A stretch of DNA of 7,359 nucleotides from Scatosoma sp045656625 (lineage in GTDB: Bacteria; Bacillota; Clostridia; Christensenellales; Borkfalkiaceae), in contig JAZORL010000110.1 in NCBI GenBank assembly GCA_045656625.1, positions 1 through 7,359 of the forward strand, in the 5' to 3' direction. Of the stretch, positions 1 through 5,094 are shown piece by piece. Within the stretch, counting starts at the first letter, position 1; every line of letters starts with the position of its first letter. The notes beneath the pieces are model-generated. The model was given only the letters and a program-made list of their open reading frames with translations, was not told where the DNA came from and ran no database searches. The translations under genes and the position numbers were made by a program.

Positions 1-234
1 GCCGACCATCGCCGTACCGCCGCCAATTAAAATGATGGGTCTATGCCCCGCCTGTTGCATGTGGTGCATCGCAATCAACTGCATAAAGTGCCCTACGTGC
101 AACGAATCCGCCGTGGGGTCGAAACCGATATAGAAAGTAACGCTTTCCTTGCCAAGTTTTTCGTAAAGCTCGTCCTCGTAAACCACTTGCTTTACAAAAC
201 CTCTCGCTCTAAGCGTATCCATTACGTTTGCCAT
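1..234 (-). CDS. tyrS: Tyrosyl-tRNA synthetase, N-terminal part (runs off the left edge)
   Basis: Charges tRNA-Tyr with tyrosine in the cytoplasm (class I aminoacyl-tRNA synthetase). The 78 visible codons start at ATG 234-232 and show the family N-terminus: a GFVKQVVYEDELYEKL helix, then FYIGFDPTADSLHVGHFMQL, where FDPTADSLH is the tyrosine/ATP pocket segment and HVGH the class I HIGH signature, then the AGHRPIILIGGGTAMVG strand-loop. An AGGAG Shine-Dalgarno (plus-strand 243-247) lies 8 nt upstream. The gene is divergent from the WYL regulator. The predicted leader is only about 30 nt, so there is no room for a T-box. The order GFDPTADSLHxGH separates TyrS from TrpS with high confidence; the C-terminal S4 domain lies outside the window. 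Confidence 0.95.
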   Translation of the reverse strand, partial: MANVMDTLRARGFVKQVVYEDELYEKLGKESVTFYIGFDPTADSLHVGHFMQLIAMHHMQQAGHRPIILIGGGTAMVG

Positions 235-270
235 AAGTAAATCTCCTAAAAACTCAAAATTTCACTACTA

Positions 271-299
271 ACTTTACACTTTTTCGGTGAAATTGTCAA
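271..299 (-). promoter_or_regulatory. Sigma-A promoter of tyrS
   Basis: On the minus strand there is a perfect -35 TTGACA (plus 294-299), a 17-nt spacer and a -10 TAAAGT (plus 271-276, 4 of 6 consensus). Transcription would start near 264, giving a leader of about 30 nt with the AGGAG site. An 8-bp inverted repeat (258-265 and 287-294) brackets the -10. Confidence 0.75.
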
Positions 300-318
300 G
301 CGTTTGCACCCCTTTTCT

Positions 319-335
319 TTTGTTCTATGAACAAA
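319..335. promoter_or_regulatory. Perfect 17-bp palindrome, operator candidate
   Basis: TTTGTTC-TAT-GAACAAA has 7-bp perfect arms and a 3-bp centre. It lies between the divergent tyrS and WYL-regulator promoters, about 20 bp upstream of the tyrS -35 and 34 bp upstream of the regulator -35. Symmetry and location suit a dimeric DNA-binding protein, possibly the adjacent regulator itself; that assignment is inference. The half-sites are inverted relative to a LexA box. Confidence 0.45.
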
Positions 336-368
336 CTGCGCTTTTTTCACAAATTTTTTACCGATAAC

Positions 369-398
369 TTGACGAACGTATGCCTTTTATGCTACAAT
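369..398 (+). promoter_or_regulatory. Sigma-A promoter of the WYL regulator
   Basis: -35 TTGACG (369-374), 18-nt spacer, -10 TACAAT (393-398). The usual start point 7 nt past the -10 falls on A405, the first base of the regulator's ATG, so the transcript would be leaderless. The promoter also lies inside the reading frame of an upstream in-frame ATG (327), which argues against that longer start. Confidence 0.75.
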
Positions 399-404
399 AT
401 CCGT

Positions 405-1049
405 ATGAAATTTCAAGTGATTCTCGACATTCTATTCGAACTTTTATCCCATCGCCGCACGACCGCGAGCGAGCTTGCTAAAAAGCACAATCTTTCTCCA
501 CGCACCGTCTATCGCTACGTGGAAGTGCTTTCCACCGCCGTACCCATCCGCATTAAGCGAGGCAGAGACGGTGGAATTTGCCTGCCCGATTCGTATAAAT
601 TGCCCGTCAATTTTTTAACGGAAAGCGAGCTTTCCGCAGCCATCGAAGCCCTTTCCACGGCGTATGAAAAAAGTGCGGAAGAACGCTTTTTATCCGCAAT
701 CCGTAAGCTTACCGCCGAAGAAAAAAACGTCCAAAAATCAGAGTTTCTCGTCGGCGAAACGGATAGCTTTTTTGTCGAGAGCAAGGAAACGAAACGACAT
801 TTTGCAAAGCTGCAAATCCTCGAAGAATCGATTCGGGAAAAAACGGTCGTAGAAATCGACTACGCAAACAGTCCTTTGCGTATCGAACCGCACGCACTCG
901 TCTTAAAGGAAACCGCTTGGTATGTTTACGGATTTTCGCATGTGGAAAGAAACTTTCAGCTTTTCCCCCTTTCCAAAATTTCCTCCGTGAGCAAAACGGA
1001 AGAATTTTTCCATGCCAGAGCTTTTCAAAAAACGGATATTTTGCCTTAA
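405..1049 (+). CDS. HTH-WYL domain transcriptional regulator (DeoR/YafY type)
   Basis: Predicted 214-residue cytoplasmic DNA-binding regulator. Residues 4-45 form a winged HTH, with recognition helix around TASELAKKHNLSPRTVYRYV (20-39); the wing IRIKRGRDGGICL follows. Residues about 135-200 are a WYL ligand-sensing domain: the signature appears as WYVYGF (172-177), followed by FQLFPLSKI. WYL domains bind small ligands or nucleic acids; the effector here is unknown. Family members usually run to about 300 residues with a C-terminal extension after WYL, which is absent here. An in-frame ATG at 327 would add 26 residues, but that segment spans the palindrome and promoter and reads poorly as protein. 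ATG 405 has no Shine-Dalgarno and coincides with the predicted transcription start. It is divergent from tyrS and followed by a terminator, so monocistronic. Autoregulation is an inference. Confidence 0.88.
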   Translation: MKFQVILDILFELLSHRRTTASELAKKHNLSPRTVYRYVEVLSTAVPIRIKRGRDGGICLPDSYKLPVNFLTESELSAAIEALSTAYEKSAEERFLSAIRKLTAEEKNVQKSEFLVGETDSFFVESKETKRHFAKLQILEESIREKTVVEIDYANSPLRIEPHALVLKETAWYVYGFSHVERNFQLFPLSKISSVSKTEEFFHARAFQKTDILP

Positions 1050-1055
1050 TTTTAT

Positions 1056-1104
1056 AAAAACACCCTACCGTGTCCGTATTGAATATGCAGACACGGTGTT
1101 TTTT
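1056..1104 (+). terminator. Rho-independent terminator of the WYL regulator gene
   Basis: Arms AAAACAC (1057-1063) and CGTGTC (1069-1074) pair with GACACG (1090-1095) and GTGTTTT (1096-1102), with a 5-nt bulge (1064-1068) on the left side and a 15-nt loop. A run of six T (1099-1104) follows. It begins 7 nt after the stop codon. Confidence 0.7.
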
Positions 1105-1115
1105 CGCCCTTTTTG

Positions 1116-1144
1116 GCATATTCCAAACTTTGTCCGTCTATAAT
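1116..1144 (+). promoter_or_regulatory. Sigma-E-type sporulation promoter of the murG-like/yunB operon
   Basis: GCATATT (1116-1122) matches the sigma-E -35 consensus KMATATW at every position. After 14 nt comes TCTATAAT (1137-1144), which fits CATACAMT at the last TA-A-A-T positions (5 of 8). The same -10 contains a perfect sigma-A TATAAT (1139-1144), but the nearest sigma-A-like -35, TTGGCA (1113-1118), is 20 nt away, too far for efficient use. yunB belongs to the sigma-E regulon in Bacillus subtilis, which supports the sporulation reading; dual use is possible. Confidence 0.5.
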
Positions 1145-1174
1145 ATAGAGAAACTACTTTTAAGGGGTGTTCGT

Positions 1175-2227
1175 TTGAAAAAAGTTCTCTTTACGGGGGG
1201 TGGTAGCGCAGGACACGTTATCCCCAATATCGCCCTCATCAACGATTTACGGGCAAAAGGCGGAGCGGACGTATGCTATATGGGGAGTGGCGGCATTGAA
1301 AAAAGTATTGTCAGCGCACAAAAAATCCCTTATTTTGAAATTACTTGCCCCAAGCTCGTGCGTGGTTTTTCCTTCCAAGCCCTCAAAAACAATTTGCGCA
1401 TCCCCTTTGCGTTCCGTCGAGCGATGAAACAAGCGGAAAAGGGGCTGAAAGTCTTTCAGCCGAGCGCAGTCTTTTCCAAGGGCGGGTACGTTGCACTACC
1501 CGTCGTATTTGCCGCGCACAAGCTCGGCATTCCCTGCTTTGCCCACGAAAGCGATTTTTCCATCGGGCTTGCCAATAAGCTCTCGGCTAAAAAATGTAAA
1601 TGCGTTTTCACTTCTTTTCCCGAAACGGCAAACAAGCTCAAAAACGGCGTATATAGCGGTGCGCCCTTAAAGCGAGAATTGTTCAACACTGCTACGATAC
1701 AAGCACGAAGAAAATTCGGCGTGCCGCAAGACATGAAAACGGTGCTTGTCTTTGGCGGTGGGAGCGGTAGCGAAGCTATCAACACCGCTTTGCGCTCGCA
1801 GCTTTCCACCCTTACCAAGCGGTATTTCATCTTGCACGTTTGCGGCAAGGGAAACGTCGTGCATTCCACCTATCAAAACTATCACCAAGAAGAATTCATC
1901 ACGGACATGGGTGGGGCTTATGCTTGCGCCGACCTTATCGTTTCTCGTGCAGGGGCAGGCGCGGTGTTTGAAATCCTCGCCTTAAAAAAGCCCAGTATTT
2001 TAGTCCCTTTGGAAAATGCGAGCCGAGGCGATCAAAAAGAAAACGCCGCCTATTTTGAAAAGCTTGGCTTATGTCACGTACTCCCTCAATCCAAGCTTTC
2101 ACTGCTTGACGGAGAAATCGAGGCAACCTTCTTGGATTCCAAGCTACAAATTGCGTTAAACGAGAGTAGCTTTCGAATGGGCAACGATTTGATTCTCCAA
2201 AAGCTGATGCAAGCAATCGAAACATGA
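1175..2227 (+). CDS. murG: MurG-family UDP-GlcNAc:lipid glycosyltransferase (GT28)
   Basis: MurG transfers GlcNAc from UDP-GlcNAc to lipid I on the inner face of the membrane, giving lipid II for peptidoglycan. The 350-residue product has the two GT-B halves and near full family length (about 355-365). N-domain: G-loop GGGSAGHV (8-15, catalytic-site His14), GGYVALPVVFAA (103-114), then HESD (124-127) where canonical MurG has HEQN, then YSGAPLKREL. C-domain: third G-loop GGGSGSEAIN (194-203) and the nucleotide-sugar motif SRAGAGAVFEI (257-267, Glu266 at the uridine-binding position) followed by LENASRGDQKENA. Start is TTG 1175 with AAGGGG (1162-1167) 7 nt upstream; an ATG at 1070 lies in the preceding terminator. 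It overlaps yunB by ATGA. HESD and the sporulation context suggest a second, specialised MurG, perhaps for spore-cortex precursor; whether it is the only copy cannot be told here. Confidence 0.88.
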   Translation: MKKVLFTGGGSAGHVIPNIALINDLRAKGGADVCYMGSGGIEKSIVSAQKIPYFEITCPKLVRGFSFQALKNNLRIPFAFRRAMKQAEKGLKVFQPSAVFSKGGYVALPVVFAAHKLGIPCFAHESDFSIGLANKLSAKKCKCVFTSFPETANKLKNGVYSGAPLKRELFNTATIQARRKFGVPQDMKTVLVFGGGSGSEAINTALRSQLSTLTKRYFILHVCGKGNVVHSTYQNYHQEEFITDMGGAYACADLIVSRAGAGAVFEILALKKPSILVPLENASRGDQKENAAYFEKLGLCHVLPQSKLSLLDGEIEATFLDSKLQIALNESSFRMGNDLILQKLMQAIET

Positions 2228-2925
2228 GCCGAGCCAACGCCTACGCCCTGCCACGCTATAAAAACAAAAAACGAGGAAAAAAACGGATTGGAAAACGGAT
2301 TCTACTCCTTTTCTTTTCCGTGCTCCTTCTCGCACTTTTTCTCTTTTTTTATTTCCAACGCAACGTCACGCGCGTGCTGATTGCCATTAGCGAAGCCACC
2401 ATGCGAGCCTCGACAACGATTGCCGTCAACGACGCCGTCTATTATACGTTGAGCGACGAAATGCGCTATGAAGACTTGGTCACCATCACCCGCGATGAAA
2501 AAGGGGAAATTACGGCGGTAGCCGCCAATCCCTTAAAAATCAACAAGATTGCGCGTGATACAGCGTCCATTTCCCAATCCAACCTAAAAAATTTGAGCTT
2601 AAACGGTATCCCCGTCCCCCTTGGCGCACTCACGGGCATCGAAGCGTTTGCAGGGCTTGGCCCCAGCATCAATTTCCGCATTATTCCCGTCAGCAGCGTT
2701 TCCTGCGGTTTTTCTTCCACCTTCCAAAGCGTGGGCATCAACCAAACCAAACATTCTATCTACTTAAACGTAATTGCGGACATTAGCATCGTTATGCCCT
2801 CTAAAACGAAAAATTTTTCCGTCACCACACAAATTCTCGTAGGGGAAAGCGTAATCGTCGGCAGAGTGCCAGATACTTTTTTACAATCGGACATTTTCGG
2901 CAATAAAACGGCAGTCGCATCGTAA
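2224..2925 (+). CDS. yunB: Sporulation protein YunB
   Basis: The 233-residue protein has a very basic N-terminus (residues 11-25), one membrane anchor (26-44) and an extracytoplasmic domain, so it probably sits in a forespore-surrounding membrane. Family hallmarks are PVPLGALTGIEAFAGLGPSI (130-149), the IIPVSSV strand, SVGINQTKHSIYLNV (169-183) and the end motif GESVIVGRVPDTF (207-219). YunB is a sporulation protein of the sigma-E regulon in B. subtilis; its molecular activity is not known to me. Its ATG overlaps the TGA of the MurG-like gene (ATGA) and no Shine-Dalgarno is visible within 20 nt, so translation is probably by coupling. Co-transcription with a MurG-like enzyme suggests a link to cortex assembly, an inference. 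It ends before a strong terminator. Confidence 0.92.
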   Translation: MSRANAYALPRYKNKKRGKKRIGKRILLLFFSVLLLALFLFFYFQRNVTRVLIAISEATMRASTTIAVNDAVYYTLSDEMRYEDLVTITRDEKGEITAVAANPLKINKIARDTASISQSNLKNLSLNGIPVPLGALTGIEAFAGLGPSINFRIIPVSSVSCGFSSTFQSVGINQTKHSIYLNVIADISIVMPSKTKNFSVTTQILVGESVIVGRVPDTFLQSDIFGNKTAVAS

Positions 2926-2964
2926 AATTCCTCTTCAACGCATACCTGCCCCTATTCTTTATAC

Positions 2965-2995
2965 AAAACAGCTCCGCAAAGCGGAGCTGTTTTTT
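2965..2995. terminator. Bidirectional terminator between yunB and spoVAE
   Basis: A 13-bp perfect stem, AAAACAGCTCCGC (2965-2977) with GCGGAGCTGTTTT (2981-2993), closes a 3-nt AAA loop. Rightward transcripts end in six U (2990-2995); leftward ones in four U. It touches the spoVAE stop codon, so it serves both convergent operons. Confidence 0.9.
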
Positions 2996-3377
2996 AATTC
3001 TTTTTACTTTTCGATTTGAAGATAAGCGCCATTAAAAAGGAAAAAATCACCGCCGCGGATATCCCTGCACTCGCCGCAGACAGCGCACCCGTCACAGCGC
3101 CGAAAAAGCCCTTTTGCGCACCTTTTATTGCGCCGTTTGCAAGCAAGTAGCCAAAGCCTGAAATGGGCACGGTCGCTCCTGCGCCGCCAAAATCCACCAA
3201 ATATTGATACAATCCCAATCCTTGCAAAACCACCCCCGAAAGCATAAACAAAACGAGGATTTTCCCTGCCGTAAGATCGGTGTAATTGATAACGATTTGC
3301 GCAATCATACAAATCAAGCCGCCAACGGCAAACGCCTTTGCAAAATTCCCTAAAATCGTGATATACGCTCCAAACAT
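2994..3377 (-). CDS. spoVAE: Stage V sporulation protein AE, DPA channel subunit
   Basis: 127-residue inner-membrane protein of the SpoVA complex, which moves Ca-dipicolinate into the developing spore and out at germination. Hydrophobic segments lie at about 9-30, 38-60 and 97-120. The motif GGAGATVPISGFGYLLANGA (64-83) is the SpoVAE signature and is paralogous to GAGSIVPITGF in SpoVAC here. The C-terminus is basic (KSKSKKN). ATG 3377-3375 is preceded by AGGAGAGAG, which includes the end of the spoVAD TAG, so the spoVAD stop and this RBS overlap and translation is probably coupled (9-nt gap). It is the last gene of the operon, ending at the shared terminator. Confidence 0.95.
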   Translation of the reverse strand: MFGAYITILGNFAKAFAVGGLICMIAQIVINYTDLTAGKILVLFMLSGVVLQGLGLYQYLVDFGGAGATVPISGFGYLLANGAIKGAQKGFFGAVTGALSAASAGISAAVIFSFLMALIFKSKSKKN

Positions 3378-3386
3378 TTCTCTCTC

Positions 3387-4394
3387 CTACACGTTTTCAA
3401 TCGCGACCGCATGCGAAATGCAAGGGATACTCTCCCCTTGTCCGCTCGACACGGTGGAAAGCAACGCCCCCGTCGCAACGAGCAGCACACGATTTATCTC
3501 TCTCTTTTTTAATTTATCCATAATATAAGAATTGAAAACAACGGCGCTACACCCTGCCCCACTTCCGCCTTGAAATTCGTCCTCGATTACGTTATAAATA
3601 ATCTCGCCGCAATCCACGTGGTTAGGCTGAATATCCACACCCTTTTCCCAAAGCAGGTCCTTCAAAATACGGCTACCGAGCGCACCCAAATCCCCCGTCA
3701 CAATCAGGTCGTAATACTCCGCCTTTCTCCCCGTATCCTGCAAATGATGCAAAATCGTAGACATACCGCTCGGCGCCATCGCTGCACCCATATTGTTCAC
3801 GTCTATAATCCCATAATCCACCACTTTCCCTATCGTTGCGCAAGTGATTGCAGGGCAGGAAATTTTCTCATTTCCCCCACCCGTGTACGAGATGAGCGCA
3901 CCGCCCGCCCCCGTCACCGTCCATTGTGACTGCGGTGGACGAGTGTTTCCCAACTCTAAGGGGTAGCGGTATTGCCGTTCGGCGGAAGAAAAATGGCTTC
4001 CCGTAGCCGCCACGATTTTTTTATAATATCCTGCGTTTACAAACGCCGCCGCAATCGCAAAGCTCTCCGCGAGCGTCGAACACGCACCGTAGACCCCAAG
4101 AAAAGGAAACTCAAAATCGCGCGCCGCAAAGGAAGCGGAAATGATTTGGTTTAACAAATCCCCCGAAATCATCATATCTATATCATTGGGCGTTTCCCCT
4201 GCATTTTCGATCGCCTTTTGAATGGCGTACGTCAGCATTTTACATTCCGCCTTTTCATAGGTACTCTCCCCGAACATATCGTCCGTCAACACCTTATCGA
4301 CGCATCCACCGACAACACCCGCGCATTCTTTCGGTCCTGCGATTGTTCCCGTTGCCACCAAGCGCGGCTGTTTATCAAAACGGATTGTTTGCAT
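3387..4394 (-). CDS. spoVAD: Stage V sporulation protein AD, DPA-binding subunit
   Basis: 335-residue thiolase-fold protein, close to the family length (about 338). SpoVAD is the peripheral, DPA-binding component of the SpoVA channel and is not a working thiolase. Visible family features: PRLVATGTIAGPKE near the N-terminus, the GVYGACSTLAESFAIAAA nucleophile-elbow-like segment (Cys105), ATGSHFSSAERQYRYPLELG (130-149), QWTVTGAGGALI, DVNNMGAAMAPSG, IVTGDLG, HVDCGEIIYN and the C-terminal GCSAVVFNSY...VLLVATGALLS. I chose ATG 4394 because of AAAGGGGG just upstream. A longer in-frame TTG at 4466 would run into spoVAC and has no family resemblance. It follows spoVAC by 16 nt. Confidence 0.96.
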   Translation of the reverse strand: MQTIRFDKQPRLVATGTIAGPKECAGVVGGCVDKVLTDDMFGESTYEKAECKMLTYAIQKAIENAGETPNDIDMMISGDLLNQIISASFAARDFEFPFLGVYGACSTLAESFAIAAAFVNAGYYKKIVAATGSHFSSAERQYRYPLELGNTRPPQSQWTVTGAGGALISYTGGGNEKISCPAITCATIGKVVDYGIIDVNNMGAAMAPSGMSTILHHLQDTGRKAEYYDLIVTGDLGALGSRILKDLLWEKGVDIQPNHVDCGEIIYNVIEDEFQGGSGAGCSAVVFNSYIMDKLKKREINRVLLVATGALLSTVSSGQGESIPCISHAVAIENV

Positions 4395-4410
4395 ACCTGC
4401 CCCCTTTCTT

Positions 4411-4863
4411 TTACAATAATAGATACAAAATTCCCACTGCCGTACCTGCCAGTACGCCGTAGACAATAATCGGCCCTGCCACGATAAACATTTTCGCCGC
4501 CAAGCCGTATACTAGCCCCTCTGTCTTAAACTCAATCGCAGGCGAAGCCACACTGTTTGCAAAGCCTGTAATCGGCACGATAGACCCTGCGCCTGCATAT
4601 CGACCGATCCGATCGTAAACGCCGAAGCCAGTCAAAAGCGTCCCCAGAAAAATCAAAATTATACTCGTCATGCCTGCCAACTCGTCTCCGTACAGTCCAA
4701 CGGCTTTTTCCAAAATTTCTCGAATGCATTGTCCGATACAGCAAATTAGACCACCTACTAAGAAAGCACGAAAACAATTTTTAAAATGCTGTGTAGGCGG
4801 ATCAAAAGAATTGACGTATGCTACGTAATTTTTGTTATAGTTTTTTCTGTTTTTTCCCGTCAT
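4411..4863 (-). CDS. spoVAC: Stage V sporulation protein AC, DPA channel subunit
   Basis: 150 residues, the same length as B. subtilis SpoVAC, a membrane protein reported to act as a mechanosensitive DPA channel. A polar N-terminus (TGKNRKNYNKNYVAYVNSF) leads into FRAFLVGGLICCIGQC (TM about 31-50), a second TM (64-83), the conserved RYAGAGSIVPITGFANSVAS loop/helix (88-107) and a C-terminal TM (about 120-148). ATG 4863 has AGAGGGG 10 nt upstream and overlaps the stop codon of the upstream 36-codon ORF (ATGA). The order AC-AD-AE without AA/AB/AF is the clostridial arrangement. Confidence 0.96.
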   Translation of the reverse strand: MTGKNRKNYNKNYVAYVNSFDPPTQHFKNCFRAFLVGGLICCIGQCIREILEKAVGLYGDELAGMTSIILIFLGTLLTGFGVYDRIGRYAGAGSIVPITGFANSVASPAIEFKTEGLVYGLAAKMFIVAGPIIVYGVLAGTAVGILYLLL

Positions 4864-4970
4864 CTCGTACCTACCCCTCTCGTTTCTTGATTTGGCAATG
4901 GGCTAGGAAAGCAATTTTCCCGCTCGTCTACCGTTCTACCGTCCAACTCCCGTACTTTTACCCGTTTCAT
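4860..4970 (-). CDS. Small ORF (36 aa) translationally coupled to spoVAC
   Basis: I do not recognise this product. It runs from ATG 4970-4968 to TGA 4862-4860, and the TGA overlaps the spoVAC ATG (ATGA). A strong GGAGGAG (4974-4980) sits just upstream of the ATG, a better RBS than that of spoVAC. The peptide starts MKRVKVRELDGRTVDEREN, is highly charged, has one Cys (residue 20) and a Pro-containing middle (CFPSPLPNQ); no membrane segment or signal peptide is apparent. It could be a small sporulation protein co-made with the SpoVA channel, or a leader ORF whose translation feeds ribosomes to spoVAC. The overlap and SD support real translation; conservation cannot be judged here. Confidence 0.5.
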   Translation of the reverse strand: MKRVKVRELDGRTVDERENCFPSPLPNQETRGVGTR

Positions 4971-4985
4971 TTTCTCCTCCACCAC

Positions 4986-5015
4986 TACTTTGCGCCTACA
5001 AAGGCAAAATTATAC
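4986..5015 (-). promoter_or_regulatory. Candidate forespore (sigma-F/G-type) promoter of the spoVA operon
   Basis: Minus strand: GTATA (plus 5011-5015), 18 nt, then CAAAGTA (plus 4986-4992), a 5-of-7 match to the sigma-G -10 CATNNTA. SpoVA operons are sigma-G-dependent in B. subtilis. The predicted start near 4979 falls within the GGAGGAG site, leaving a very short leader, which weakens the call. A separate TATAAT at plus 5009-5014 lacks a -35. Confidence 0.3.
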
Positions 5016-5036
5016 GCGATATTTTTGTTGAAGCGC

Positions 5037-5065
5037 TTGACAACCCATTATAAATGGGTTACAAT
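5037..5065 (+). promoter_or_regulatory. Strong sigma-A promoter of the large membrane-protein gene
   Basis: A perfect -35 TTGACA (5037-5042), a 17-nt spacer and TACAAT (5060-5065, 5 of 6). The start would be near 5072, about 23 nt before ATG 5095 and just ahead of the GGAGG site. The spacer is filled by a palindrome, listed separately. Confidence 0.85.
5042..5060. promoter_or_regulatory. Perfect 19-bp palindromic operator candidate inside the promoter spacer
   Basis: AACCCATT-ATA-AATGGGTT has 8-bp perfect arms and a 3-bp centre. It begins on the last base of the -35 and ends on the first base of the -10, so a bound dimer would exclude RNA polymerase. The cognate regulator is not identifiable here. 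Confidence 0.6.
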
Positions 5066-5094
5066 ATTTATACGTATCATTTATGGAGGTCATT

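Noticed and set aside
319..335. LexA/DinR (SOS) box
   Set aside because: The Firmicute box has GAAC...GTTC order with a 4-nt centre. Here the order is GTTC...GAAC with a 3-nt centre.
235..404. T-box riboswitch for tyrS
   Set aside because: The promoter at 271-299 leaves about 30 nt of leader and no T-box sequence or specifier stem is visible.
4395..4466. 24-residue N-terminal extension of SpoVAD from a TTG at 4466
   Set aside because: It overlaps the spoVAC end, has no family similarity, and ATG 4394 has a strong RBS.
5029..5042. Catabolite-responsive element (CcpA site) around AAGCGCTT
   Set aside because: Only the 8-bp core fits; five of six flanking consensus positions mismatch.
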